Part shown: one piece after another, positions 34,934-43,856 of the stretch
Numbering within the stretch: position 1 is the stretch's first letter
Layout of the letters: the number at the start of each line of letters is the position of its first letter
Origin: Salibacterium aidingense DSM 18341
Lineage (GTDB): Bacteria > Bacillota > Bacilli > Bacillales > Marinococcaceae
Direction: 5' to 3'
Assembly: GCF_000429685.1 (NCBI RefSeq)
Contig: NZ_AUCI01000007.1
Span: 1-64,000, forward strand
DNA: 64,000 nucleotides
Translations under genes and position numbers: made by a program
The notes under the pieces: generated by a model
What the model was told of the DNA's origin: nothing
The model's input: the letters and a program-made list of their open reading frames with translations, nothing else
Databases searched by the model: none

Positions 34934-36274
34934 ATGAAGCACGGGAATCAAACCGAAAACAGCAGCCTGACGTGGTGGCAGCTGTCCCTGCTTGGAGTGG
35001 GCTGTACCATTGGGACAGGTTTTTTCCTTGGTGCAAGTCTGGCTATATCGATGGCAGGACAGGCTGTACTTGTCAGCTTTTTGCTGGCTAGTTTTGGGAC
35101 GTATTCGGTATATCATTTTTTGGCAGCATTTATGAGTAAGGATCCACAAAAAGGGGCTTTTCATACATATGCTAGAAAAGCTTACGGGCGCTGGGCGGGA
35201 TTCAGCTCGGGATGGGTATATTGGGGAGCAGAAATGCTGATCATGGGAAGCCAGATGACGGCTCTTTCTATCTTTTCAAGGTACTGGTTCCCCACTGTTC
35301 CATTATGGATGTTCGCCGCCGGATACGCCCTGCTTGGCATCCTAGTCGTCCTTACGGGAGCCAAAGGGTTTGATCGGATTGAAAATATCTTTGGCGTGGT
35401 AAAAATTGCAGCTATTCTCATGTTTATTATTGTGGCTGCGATTGTTATGTTCGGCTCGTTTCACAGCAGCCAGGACCCGCTTTTCTTTCCTCATACCGTA
35501 CAGCAATTTATTCCGCATGGCGGAAAAGGTCTCTGGGCCTCTCTGGTTTATTCCTTTTACGCCTTTGGAGGAATTGAAATTATGAGTATGATGGCGGTTC
35601 GGCTGAAAGATAAAAAAGAAGCTTCTAAATCTGGAAAAATCATGCTGACTGTCATTACCTCGATTTACATCATCTCCCTCGGAATGGCTCTTCTACTGAC
35701 GTCATCCGATGCGTTTCATGCCGATGAAAGTCCATTCGTTACCGCACTGGATCACTATAATGTCCCGTATTTTACAGATGTGTTCAACGGCGCGTTAATC
35801 ATAGCCGGCTTTTCCACCATGGCTGCTTCCTTATTTGCAGTAACGAGCATGCTTGTCACCCTGGCAGAGGATGGCGATGCCCCTCCTCTCTTTCAAAAAA
35901 AGGGGCAGAATATCATCGACCTGCATCTTCCAGCTCTTGGATTGACTGTGGCTGGTATGCTTGTTTCTATTGTTTTTTCCCTGCTTCTACCTGAAAAAAT
36001 TTATGAATACATGACAACAGCAGCAGGATTGATGCTTTTATATAATTGGTTTTTCATTCTGCTGTATGCAAACCGTTTGATTGCCATAAAAGGGTTCAGC
36101 CATGTCCAGCGATTTGGCGGTCTTGCTCTCATCCTTTGCGCCGTGAGCGGGACGCTGTTGGATAAATCAAGCCGGCCTGGTTTTTTTGTCAGTGTAGGGT
36201 TCCTTCTCATTCTTGCCGTCGTGGTGATGATCATGAAAAGGGTTTGGTCCCGCGGGCATTCCTCCCCTTTTTAA
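34934..36274 (+). CDS. Amino acid permease (APC superfamily)
   Basis: A 446-residue transporter with about 12 helices, including the substrate loop GVGCTIGTGFFLGAS in helix 1 and SFYAFGGIEIMSMMA in helix 6. It probably imports an amino acid with H+ or Na+. AAGGGGG lies before the ATG. Its stop codon overlaps that of the convergent LysE-type exporter by four bases. Confidence 0.9.
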   Translation: MKHGNQTENSSLTWWQLSLLGVGCTIGTGFFLGASLAISMAGQAVLVSFLLASFGTYSVYHFLAAFMSKDPQKGAFHTYARKAYGRWAGFSSGWVYWGAEMLIMGSQMTALSIFSRYWFPTVPLWMFAAGYALLGILVVLTGAKGFDRIENIFGVVKIAAILMFIIVAAIVMFGSFHSSQDPLFFPHTVQQFIPHGGKGLWASLVYSFYAFGGIEIMSMMAVRLKDKKEASKSGKIMLTVITSIYIISLGMALLLTSSDAFHADESPFVTALDHYNVPYFTDVFNGALIIAGFSTMAASLFAVTSMLVTLAEDGDAPPLFQKKGQNIIDLHLPALGLTVAGMLVSIVFSLLLPEKIYEYMTTAAGLMLLYNWFFILLYANRLIAIKGFSHVQRFGGLALILCAVSGTLLDKSSRPGFFVSVGFLLILAVVVMIMKRVWSRGHSSPF

Positions 36275-36912
36275 TGGCTGCGAAATTCAATCAGGGCCTT
36301 CATTCCTTCCCATCCAAAATAAATGCCGAACAAAATTAAGCATATACCGGAAGCGGTCGAAATGAAAACCAGCATGCGTTCTGATAAATAGTGTCGAAAC
36401 CCGCTGGCCATTCCTGCCATCGTGACATCCCATAAAGATACACCAATAAAAATAGCAGCACTGTACAGCCAGAGTTGTTCTATGCTTTGATGAGCCGAGG
36501 TTTTTGCTACAATGGATCCGTAAATCCCCAGCCAAAAAACAATCGATAATGGGTTGCACAAACACATAAAGAAACCGGAGCCAAAGGAATGGATAAGGGG
36601 TGGACTGCTGCGCCGGGCCGTGACCGTCAGCGCCCCGCTCCTCCCTTTTAAGCTTTCCACCCCGATATAGACCAAAATAAAAAATCCAAATAGCCAGAGA
36701 AATGTTCTAACCAGAGGTACTTCTAAAAAATGAACAACACCCAGATAAACGAGAAGCATGTACAATCCGTCTGCGACCATAGCCCCCACTCCGACGAGCC
36801 AGGCATGCCAGAAGCCATTTTTAATCCCTTTGTCTAATTGAGCTGCATTCACCGGACCAATAGGGGCGGCCAGCGTTATTCCTAATAAAATGTAACTAAA
36901 GAATACACTCAT
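36271..36912 (-). CDS. LysE/RhtB-family exporter
   Basis: A 213-residue protein with six helices, starting LLGITLAAPIGPVNAAQLDKGIKNGF as usual for LysE/ArgO/RhtB carriers. Exports amino acids or related solutes. It lies convergent to the amino acid permease with overlapping ends, so the two may handle the same kind of substrate in opposite directions, but they are not co-transcribed. Confidence 0.9.
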   Translation of the reverse strand: MSVFFSYILLGITLAAPIGPVNAAQLDKGIKNGFWHAWLVGVGAMVADGLYMLLVYLGVVHFLEVPLVRTFLWLFGFFILVYIGVESLKGRSGALTVTARRSSPPLIHSFGSGFFMCLCNPLSIVFWLGIYGSIVAKTSAHQSIEQLWLYSAAIFIGVSLWDVTMAGMASGFRHYLSERMLVFISTASGICLILFGIYFGWEGMKALIEFRSH

Positions 36913-37061
36913 TGGAGCATCTCCTACTTATCACATGTGTTTATTTTAGAGTGTATTCATGAATAGAAGCTTGTACGACTACTTTCTTTTCCTTTTACAT
37001 TGTACATAGCTGCGCTGTTTTTTTCACATACTACGAGTAAAGATAAAGGAGGGAAAAACAA

Positions 37062-37271
37062 ATGGCTGAATCAGAACGTTCTGCCGGAAGAAAAGAAACA
37101 GTGGAAACAAACATAAACGAGACAGAAGAGAATCTGCACGCGACAGAAGAATTTGCGAAAGAACACGGAGATGCGTTGAATGAAGAGGAAAAACAAAATA
37201 TTAGTGAAAAAAATGAGCACCGCAGAGAAAATATCGAAAACATGAAGCAATCTTTGAACGAAGACGAATGA
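37062..37271 (+). CDS. Tlp-like small acid-soluble spore protein
   Basis: A 69-residue, very hydrophilic, acidic protein without hydrophobic core. The spacing of NINETEENLHATEEFAKE and QNISEKNEHRRENIENMKQ resembles Tlp, the thioredoxin-like small acid-soluble protein of Bacillus spores. AAAGGAGGG precedes the ATG and a strong terminator follows. Likely made in the forespore. The family assignment is by resemblance and not certain. Confidence 0.6.
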   Translation: MAESERSAGRKETVETNINETEENLHATEEFAKEHGDALNEEEKQNISEKNEHRRENIENMKQSLNEDE

Positions 37272-37299
37272 TTGCTTACTGAAGAACGACTCTTATTAT

Positions 37300-37336
37300 G
37301 GAGAAGCTGCTTTCATTTGAAAGCAGCTTCTTTTCG
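37300..37336 (+). terminator. Terminator behind the Tlp-like gene
   Basis: GAAGCTGCTTTCA pairs perfectly with TGAAAGCAGCTTC, followed by TTTT. Confidence 0.85.
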
Positions 37337-37451
37337 TAAAGAACAATGCAGTTTCCAGCCAAAAGACACGATCTACTTTTTTTTAAATGAATCCATCTTT
37401 GCATGGCGCCGTTATTCGGGATTGGTCTATTTGTACCTTTATTTTAATATT

Positions 37452-38060
37452 TTAAATATGCCGGTTTTGTCTCATCCACCAAATCAGTGCATTTAATATG
37501 TAAAAAAATAATTCGAAGATGTATGTAATACACCATACATAACTGATGACGTTGAAAATCGAGTTGTTGAACAGCCCTAGATGTGGATGTTGAAGCCATA
37601 TACTAATAGCAAATAAGGGGTGGGAATCGATGGCATACCAAAACAAAAGTATGCCAAAAAAAGCGATAGAATGGATACCAAATATTAGGTTTTCTTGTTT
37701 AAAGTCAATAGCAGGAATAACTGGAATCCGATCGCTTTTATCTGATTTGAGATAGTTATTAATCCATTGTTGTATATATATATCCAAACGCTCAAAGTTT
37801 GAACTCCCAAGTGTACCGGCATAGATAATAAAAAGAATAATGACCACTTGAAAAAAAGAAACTTTTCCTGTGATGTAATAGTTGACACCAGCTAAAAAAG
37901 CCTGGAACACAGTGAATAAAATGATAAGAAATAAGAACCACTGACTAAGACGGTCTAAATGAAAGAAGTAGCGGCTGACTATAAATAATAGAACAATTCC
38001 CCACGTTAAGCCCTCTGAAAGAATAAACAAACTCCATCCAAACTCATATAGGAAAGACAC
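37452..38060 (-). CDS. Polytopic membrane protein of unknown family
   Basis: A 202-residue, strongly hydrophobic protein with five or six helices and an amphipathic middle stretch (NFERLDIYIQQWINNYLKSDKSD). Starts at GTG (38060) with AGGAGG seven bases before it. I recognise no family. It precedes no other gene on its strand. Rich in Trp and Phe near membrane borders. Confidence 0.65.
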   Translation of the reverse strand: MSFLYEFGWSLFILSEGLTWGIVLLFIVSRYFFHLDRLSQWFLFLIILFTVFQAFLAGVNYYITGKVSFFQVVIILFIIYAGTLGSSNFERLDIYIQQWINNYLKSDKSDRIPVIPAIDFKQENLIFGIHSIAFFGILLFWYAIDSHPLFAISIWLQHPHLGLFNNSIFNVISYVWCITYIFELFFYILNALIWWMRQNRHI

Positions 38061-38199
38061 TTATCTGCCTCCTCTTCGGTCGAAAATAAAACTTGTCCTA
38101 AATGTATTTAATATATGATAGGAAGTTTGATGATATGATGGAATTGAAATGACAGAGATGGCTCTTGCTGCACCCTCCTCCGTAATAAAGGTTTATGGA

Positions 38200-38367
38200 T
38201 TTTTCTAGTTTTTTACTATTTTTCCCATACATCTGTTTTGTATCTTCTGCATCTGTGGCAAGTGAATAGTTCTAAATCGGCTTGACTTTTTTTCATACTG
38301 GCGAGGCGAGGACCAAAGGTTTTTCTACAGGTGCTGCAACTATTTGTTTGTCATCGAAGAGATAATT
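38200..38367 (-). pseudogene. Decayed duplicate of the YetF-DUF1657 gene tail
   Basis: This stretch is a diverged copy of 38645-38815, the end of the neighbouring YetF-type gene. Segments for MYxKNSKKLEK, an ALA-type helix and KPLVLA can still be aligned, with stops and frameshifts. It points to an earlier tandem duplication of the 3' end of the spoVA-type operon. The rest of 38061-38617 holds no gene. Confidence 0.7.
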
Positions 38368-38617
38368 GAGAAACATATTATAGAGTGTCGACATCTAACA
38401 CTAACTCGCTGGTTTTTTACAGAAAAGTCAGACTAATGTTATTGGTTAGTTCCTGAATCTCGGGGATTTCTTCCACTTCTATCCCCTTATGTTGTTTTAA
38501 TTGTTTTATTATTTAAAGGTTAAAAATATGGCTGTTCAATAATGCGGTTTGAATAGGATGGCGTTTATACCATAATCGAAATGAAGGAAGAACTCCTCTT
38601 TATAAGATTCAGCTTTC

Positions 38618-39478
38618 CTAACTTCTTAACAGAGGAGTTATGTTTTTTATAGCTTTTTCCAGTTTTTCGCTATTTTTGCTATACATCTGTTTTGCTTCAT
38701 CTATCTCTGTTGCGAGGGCAAAAAGTTCTAAATCTGCCTGGCATTTTTTCATGGTTGCAAGTATTAATGGTTTTTCTACAGGTTCTGCAACTTTCAGTTT
38801 ATCATCGAAAAGATCAACGGTTAATTGACCAAAAGAATCGACCTGACCAAGAAAGACGTTTTCGATCGTTACGCCTAATTTTTCTAATTCCGTTTTTAAC
38901 CAGTTCCGATTTTGGCCAATCGTCGATAATGGTTCATCTAAAATCTCACCATCCATGATTACGGTTTGGGGTTCCTTGTAGGAGGGAACCTTAACACCTA
39001 AATCTTTTGCTGTTAACGGTTGATTTTCTTTCTTTAATAAAACATTTAATTCACCATTTGGTTCTAAAATGGCAAATTCCACATCAGAAATCTGAAAGAT
39101 ATCTTTTGATCGAAGCAATTCCATCAATTCATCGGTGCTATATTTTTCACTCTTTAAATTTTCTTCCATCACTTTTCCGTTTTTTATGAAAACGGTCCCT
39201 TTCCCTTCGACGACATCTCGGACTTTTTTGCTTTTCATTGAAATAAAACCCGCTAAAAACGGGGTTATTCCAAAAATAAAAATACCTAAAATCCCGTGAT
39301 GAATGCTGAGATCAAGATTCATTATCACCTCTGATGCTACACTACCAATTGTAAAGCCACTAACGTATTCAAAAAAGGAGAGTTGGTAAAGTTGTTTTTT
39401 TCCTGCTAACTTTGTAATTATAAAAAGGACCACTAAAAATATTAACGACCGGAAGACAATATCTAACCAATCTGGCAC
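38618..39478 (-). CDS. YetF-family (DUF421) protein with DUF1657-like tail, last gene of the spoVA2mob-like operon
   Basis: A 286-residue membrane protein: three N-terminal helices, YetF domain (GKGTVFIKNGKVMEENLKSEKYS, SDVEFAILEPNG), then a C-terminal helical part similar to DUF1657 (KKCQADLELFALATEIDEAKQMY). This combination is typical of the terminal gene of mobile spoVA operons. GTG start with AAGGGGG seven bases before it. It follows the small DUF1657 gene by 38 bases. Confidence 0.88.
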   Translation of the reverse strand: MPDWLDIVFRSLIFLVVLFIITKLAGKKQLYQLSFFEYVSGFTIGSVASEVIMNLDLSIHHGILGIFIFGITPFLAGFISMKSKKVRDVVEGKGTVFIKNGKVMEENLKSEKYSTDELMELLRSKDIFQISDVEFAILEPNGELNVLLKKENQPLTAKDLGVKVPSYKEPQTVIMDGEILDEPLSTIGQNRNWLKTELEKLGVTIENVFLGQVDSFGQLTVDLFDDKLKVAEPVEKPLILATMKKCQADLELFALATEIDEAKQMYSKNSEKLEKAIKNITPLLRS

Positions 39479-39516
39479 TGTTTAACCCCCTTCTTTTGAT
39501 AGGTGTTTGAGACTGC

Positions 39517-39723
39517 CTAAAATCCTTTGTATTGATCTTCTTCAAGCTCCAGCTTACCAACCCTTTCTTTCAGATCTTGAATGATTTCCTCCATGGTATT
39601 TATTGTATCTCGTATGGTTTGTTTATCTTCCTCATCCTCTGTGCGCTGTTCTAAACTAGATAAACTTCCCTCGACATTTTTTATACTAGAAAGACATTGC
39701 TTCACATCAGACGCGACCGTCAT
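39517..39723 (-). CDS. DUF1657 small protein, second copy
   Basis: A 68-residue helical protein starting MTVASDVKQCLSSIKNVEGSL, like the one at the head of the operon (MTVASDLKTTV). DUF1657 proteins occur in pairs in spoVA2mob operons. AAAGGGG before the ATG. Function unknown; probably spore-expressed. Confidence 0.85.
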   Translation of the reverse strand: MTVASDVKQCLSSIKNVEGSLSSLEQRTEDEEDKQTIRDTINTMEEIIQDLKERVGKLELEEDQYKGF

Positions 39724-39736
39724 TAAGCATTCCCCT

Positions 39737-40090
39737 TTATCCTTTAGGTTTAAAAATTAACGCCCCTATCATTCCAAAAATAATAGCAGCAGATATCCCT
39801 GAGCTTGTCACTTCGAACATTCCAGTTACTACGCCCACTAAGCCGTGCTTCTCGCCTTCAACCATAGCACCATGAACTAGAGAGTTCCCAAAACTTGAGA
39901 TGGGGATGGAAGCCCCGGCCCCTGCAAATGAAATAAGGGGTTCATACAAACCAAATCCATCAAGAATGGCACCAGCAACCACAAAGCTGCTTAATGTATG
40001 AGCGGGTGACAGCTTAAACACATCGAACATAATTTGACCTATCACACAAAAGAGTCCTCCAACGACAAAAGCCCAAAAGAATGTAATCAT
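39737..40090 (-). CDS. spoVAE: Stage V sporulation protein AE (SpoVAEb type)
   Basis: A 117-residue membrane protein with three or four helices and the family motif [21 protein letters not shown]. SpoVAC/AD/AE form the inner-membrane channel through which dipicolinate and calcium enter the forespore and leave at germination. The start has GGAGGTGATC, which lies inside the end of spoVAD; ATG overlaps its stop by four bases. Confidence 0.92.
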   Translation of the reverse strand: MITFFWAFVVGGLFCVIGQIMFDVFKLSPAHTLSSFVVAGAILDGFGLYEPLISFAGAGASIPISSFGNSLVHGAMVEGEKHGLVGVVTGMFEVTSSGISAAIIFGMIGALIFKPKG

Positions 40091-41106
40091 GATTGATCAC
40101 CTCCAAATTCAATCGAAACCGCATGGGCAATGCAGGGGATCGTTTCATTTTGTTGAACAGTAAGAGGCGAATGAAGGGAACCAGTAGCAACAACAAGAAT
40201 CCTTTTTAATTCACCTGCTTTTATCCGATTTAACAAATGGCCGTACGTAACAACGGCCGAACAGGCCGTTCCACTGGCTCCAGCCAATACTGGTTGTCCT
40301 TCCCGGTAAATCATGAGCCCACAATCCTGGTAGATTTCTTCAGGGATGGAAATATCATGTTTCGTAAATAAATCAAGGGATACTTCTCGCCCAATATGGC
40401 CAAGATCGCCTGTTACAATTAAATCATAATAGGAAGAATCGATGTCTCTCTCCTTTAAATGGGTTTCAATCGTATCTACAGCAGCGGGTGCCATTGCTCC
40501 CCCCATATTGTATGGATCGGTCATGCCCATATTTACAATGCGGCCAATCGTCGCAGAAGTGACTGCAGGTCCCTCCCCCTTGTCACTTATTAGTCCGACC
40601 CCGGCACCTGTTACGGTCCACTGGGATGTCGGCGGTTTTTGTTCTCCATATTCCGTAGGAAATCTAAACTGTTTTTCCACGGCAGTATTGTGGCTTGAAG
40701 CTCCCGTTAATATATAATTGGCCCCTTTTGTATTTACAATGTATGCGGAAAGTGCCAGTCCTTCCATCGATGTGGAACATGCGCCGAATAATCCGAAATA
40801 GGGGGCGCCAAGGGTTTCGGCAGCAAAGCTCGTTGGTGTGATTTGATTGATAAGGTCACCTGCCAAAAAAAATTGAATGTGCCCCTTTTGAAGACCAGCT
40901 TTTTCTATCGCTCTTTCACACGCTTCTTCTAATAAGACCTTATGAGCTTTTTCATAAGAATCTTCTTTCAACCATAAATCAGAATGCAGGAAGTCAAAAT
41001 CTTCTGCTAACATTCCCTTTGCTTCAAAAGGACCCCCTGTTGTACCAGATGAGATAATTTTAGGTTTATTGTCAAAAATCCAAGTTCGGTGTCCTGTTAA
41101 CGACAT
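40087..41106 (-). CDS. spoVAD: Stage V sporulation protein AD
   Basis: A 339-residue soluble protein with a thiolase-like fold that binds dipicolinate. It starts [15 protein letters not shown], has the conserved [14 protein letters not shown] and [17 protein letters not shown] stretches, and is the normal family length. The ATG at 41106 overlaps the spoVAC stop by one base (TAATG); an upstream ATG lacks a ribosome site. Second core gene of the SpoVA channel set. Confidence 0.93.
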   Translation of the reverse strand: MSLTGHRTWIFDNKPKIISSGTTGGPFEAKGMLAEDFDFLHSDLWLKEDSYEKAHKVLLEEACERAIEKAGLQKGHIQFFLAGDLINQITPTSFAAETLGAPYFGLFGACSTSMEGLALSAYIVNTKGANYILTGASSHNTAVEKQFRFPTEYGEQKPPTSQWTVTGAGVGLISDKGEGPAVTSATIGRIVNMGMTDPYNMGGAMAPAAVDTIETHLKERDIDSSYYDLIVTGDLGHIGREVSLDLFTKHDISIPEEIYQDCGLMIYREGQPVLAGASGTACSAVVTYGHLLNRIKAGELKRILVVATGSLHSPLTVQQNETIPCIAHAVSIEFGGDQS

Positions 41107-41585
41107 TAAAGTCCCCCCCATTGTATAAGTATCGTTTTTATTGTCGCTATAACGAATGCGGAAAATGTTCCAAATAAGATAACCGAACCTGCTAACTTAA
41201 ACATGTTTGGGCCTACGCCTAAAACAAATCCTTCCGAGCGATGCTCAATGGCAGCTGAAATGACAGCATTTCCAAATCCCGTAACTGGAACCGCAGAACC
41301 AGCTCCACCAAATTGAGAAATACGATCATACACACCGAATCCTGTCAGCAGTAAAGAAATAAATATCATCGTTGCAATTGTCGGATTGCCTGCGGTTTCT
41401 TCTGTGAAATTGAAGTTATAAATATAAAGGGTTTGAATGCCCTGGCCAATAAAACAAATGATGCCTCCGGTAAGGAAAGCTCTGATGCAATTTTTGATTA
41501 GAGGTCTTTGCGTCTCCCGATTCTTTTCAAATGTTTGATATTCTTGCTGGACAGGTGTTAAATTCTTTTTTTTCTTGTTAGCCAT
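41106..41585 (-). CDS. spoVAC: Stage V sporulation protein AC
   Basis: A 159-residue inner-membrane protein with a basic N-terminus (KKKKN) and four helices; FGGAGSAVPVTGFGNAVISAAIEH is the conserved SpoVAC/AE signature. SpoVAC is a mechanosensitive-type component of the dipicolinate channel. Translation runs directly into spoVAD. Confidence 0.93.
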   Translation of the reverse strand: MANKKKKNLTPVQQEYQTFEKNRETQRPLIKNCIRAFLTGGIICFIGQGIQTLYIYNFNFTEETAGNPTIATMIFISLLLTGFGVYDRISQFGGAGSAVPVTGFGNAVISAAIEHRSEGFVLGVGPNMFKLAGSVILFGTFSAFVIATIKTILIQWGGL

Positions 41586-41603
41586 GGCCCGACCCCCCTT
41601 TCG

Positions 41604-42080
41604 TTATGTTTTTTCTTTCATGAGATTTTTAATCTTCTGGAGCTCTTTTTTTAATTTTTTTGGATTGGTATCATTTTCCTGTAATTTATCCTCTAATTCT
41701 CCTAATTCTAAAAAAATCTTTAGATCGGTAGATGCTTCAATTTTCTCGTTAGGAAACCATTTCTTTAGATTTGTTTTGACTTTTTTTTCAATACTTTTTA
41801 TCTGAAATCGTCTAAGCTGTTTAATTTTTACGGCAAGTACAAGTTCTTTATCGGCATTAACAGCTTTCGCCTCTGTAATATCTTCCATTTCTGTGACTTT
41901 TTCCTTCGCTTTATTAGATAGAGATTGATCCATCGATACATTTTGTACCTTTGTTATCCCGTTATCCTTCATAGCATTATTCGGATTTTCAGCACATCCT
42001 GATCCTAGTCCAATGAAAAGGAAAATGATAAGTAAAATGTTTATTGTTTTCATTCCTAACACTCTTTTCATTTTTGTCAT
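41604..42080 (-). CDS. YhcN/YlaJ-family sporulation lipoprotein
   Basis: A 158-residue predicted lipoprotein with signal helix and lipobox GLGSGC, then a small YhcN/YlaJ domain (ITEAKAVNADKELVLAVKIKQ) and a charged helical tail. Three in-frame ATG codons are candidate starts; the third (42053) gives the most typical signal peptide, but none has a good ribosome site. Located between the first DUF1657 gene and spoVAC, as in spoVA2mob operons. Probably on the spore inner membrane. Confidence 0.85.
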   Translation of the reverse strand: MTKMKRVLGMKTINILLIIFLFIGLGSGCAENPNNAMKDNGITKVQNVSMDQSLSNKAKEKVTEMEDITEAKAVNADKELVLAVKIKQLRRFQIKSIEKKVKTNLKKWFPNEKIEASTDLKIFLELGELEDKLQENDTNPKKLKKELQKIKNLMKEKT

Positions 42081-42085
42081 TCTTA

Positions 42086-42120
42086 TTAGAAAAAAGGTTG
42101 GAAAACCAACCTTTTTTACG
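42086..42120 (-). terminator. Terminator-like hairpin inside the spoVA-type operon
   Basis: AAAAAAGGTTGG pairs with CCAACCTTTTTT with a four-base loop. It lies between the first DUF1657 gene and the lipoprotein gene on the minus strand. It could reduce expression of the following genes compared with DUF1657, or mark separate promoters. Confidence 0.75.
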
Positions 42121-42141
42121 TTTTACCTGCGATTTTCCTTC

Positions 42142-42345
42142 TCACTCTTTATACTGCGGTTCTTCCGCTTCAATTTCTTGAATGCGTGGAGATACACTGT
42201 CTACCAGTTGTTGAGTCTGTTGAGAAGCATTTTGGTATAGTTGTTTCGCTTGTTCATTTTCTGTTGCTAAGGCAAACGATTCAAAGCTGGCTTGAGCACT
42301 CTTTAAATTGGCTACTGTTGTTTTCAGGTCACTTGCTACTGTCAT
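42142..42345 (-). CDS. DUF1657 small protein, head of the spoVA2mob-like operon
   Basis: A 67-residue helical protein (MTVASDLKTTVANLKSAQAS; ALATENEQAKQLYQNASQQ). The ATG at 42345 follows GGAGGG. It is the first gene in the conserved order DUF1657 - YhcN - spoVAC - spoVAD - spoVAEb - DUF1657 - YetF. A sporulation promoter (sigma G) is expected upstream, but no clear consensus was seen. Confidence 0.88.
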   Translation of the reverse strand: MTVASDLKTTVANLKSAQASFESFALATENEQAKQLYQNASQQTQQLVDSVSPRIQEIEAEEPQYKE

Positions 42346-42487
42346 GATTATCCCTCCATAAAATTTTGACTGCATTTTCTATATTGAACTAAAGTTTCAT
42401 AATTATGTATTTATACACACATTTAGGACATTTGTCCGGTCATTAGCTCTTTCTTTCTTATGTGTTTACGGCGGACTAGAACAACAA

Positions 42488-42522
42488 CAAAGAGCAGGGT
42501 TTTCTCCTGCTCTTTTATAATT
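42488..42522 (-). terminator. Terminator behind the GT4 gene
   Basis: AAAGAGCAGG pairs with CCTGCTCTTTT around a seven-base loop. It lies about 45 bases behind the stop of the glycosyltransferase gene. Confidence 0.8.
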
Positions 42523-42566
42523 TGAAAAAAATAATAATGTCTTCTGCAATAACATCTTCACTAGGA

Positions 42567-43709
42567 TTAATGAACAGAATTTCGTGGCAGTAACATCTCT
42601 TCTTCTTTGCTTAAACCTTTTAATTCATTAAACAAACTCAATAGCTGTTTGCTTGGTGCAGACCAACCAAAAGCTCGTGAGGTTTCGCGTGCTTGATTTC
42701 CCATATTTTTCCTCATTGAGGCATCAAGAAGTTTTAATACGGTATTTTTTAAGTCACCTTCTATGTTTGGATCATACAACAAACCGGTTTCCCCGTTAGA
42801 CACTTGTTCTGCCGTGGGGCCTGAATTAGCTGTGATGATTGGAAGGCCTGAAGCCATTGCTTCCAGTATGACAAGACCGAGTGTTTCGGTTCTTGAGGGA
42901 AATACAAAAACATCAGAAGAAGCATAAGCCTTTGCAAGCTCTTCCCCATGCAAAAACCCGGTGAAAACAGTGGGTGTGTTTTTAAAATAGGATTCAAGCT
43001 TTGCCCGATTCGGCCCATCACCAACAACAGCCAACCGGAAATGATTGGAGTTCTCTAGAACGTCACGGATTTTTTCAATTTCTTTCTCTGCCGCCAGGCG
43101 CCCAACATATAATAAGAGCGTTTTATCTGTTTCTCCTCCGGATAGACGGTGACGCAGATTGTCATCTCTATATTCCAAGCCGAATTTATTTAAATCTACC
43201 CCTCTTTTCCATAAATGTACATTTCGAAAGCCGCGATCTGTTAATTCATCCTGAACGGACTTTGATGTACATAAGTTTACATCCGCCCTGTTATGAAGCG
43301 TTTTTAAAATCCACCACAACACCGGCTTCAAGTAAGGTACTTTGTAATAATCTGCGTATTGCGGGATGTTAGTGTGCCAGGACGCCACAAGCGGCCACCT
43401 TCTGCCGTAATAAATACCCGCCATGCCGAGAAGTGCCGGATTCACAACATGGACGATATCCGGTTGAAATTCATTCAGCAGCCGTTTGACTTTTGGGTTG
43501 GGCAACGCTACCTTTCTGTTCTTATAAAGAAAAAATGAGCGTGCAGGAATTCCTTTTACTTGAATTCCCTCAAATTCATTTACTCCCTCCGGAGCTATAA
43601 TCAACAATTCATGGCCCTGCTCATGAAGCCATCTAACAGTAGCGGTAACTCGAGTAACGACTCCGTCTACTTGTGGTAAAAATGTTTCAGTGACAACGGC
43701 TATTCTCAT
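42567..43709 (-). CDS. GT4-family glycosyltransferase
   Basis: A 380-residue GT-B enzyme. N-terminal Rossmann part begins MRIAVVTETFLPQVDGVVTR and has SWHTNIPQYADYY; C-terminal donor-binding part has LLYVGRLAAEKEIE, FTGFLHGEELAKAYASSDVFVFPSRTETLGLVILEAMASGLP with the EX7E motif. It resembles the mannosyl/sulfoquinovosyl-type transferases of lipid synthesis. The ATG at 43709 is used. It probably adds a sugar to a lipid or polyol acceptor at the membrane; several other lipid genes are near. Confidence 0.88.
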   Translation of the reverse strand: MRIAVVTETFLPQVDGVVTRVTATVRWLHEQGHELLIIAPEGVNEFEGIQVKGIPARSFFLYKNRKVALPNPKVKRLLNEFQPDIVHVVNPALLGMAGIYYGRRWPLVASWHTNIPQYADYYKVPYLKPVLWWILKTLHNRADVNLCTSKSVQDELTDRGFRNVHLWKRGVDLNKFGLEYRDDNLRHRLSGGETDKTLLLYVGRLAAEKEIEKIRDVLENSNHFRLAVVGDGPNRAKLESYFKNTPTVFTGFLHGEELAKAYASSDVFVFPSRTETLGLVILEAMASGLPIITANSGPTAEQVSNGETGLLYDPNIEGDLKNTVLKLLDASMRKNMGNQARETSRAFGWSAPSKQLLSLFNELKGLSKEEEMLLPRNSVH

Positions 43710-43856
43710 GCATCCCAACTCCATATTTATATTCGAATAAGAATTATTATTTTTCAATAACTTACAGGATATGTATAAAGATCACTTTAAAAAATACAGG
43801 CGTAAAGATAAAAAAAGTGGTTAATCTATAAAAAGACTTGTGGAGGTGTGTGTAAG

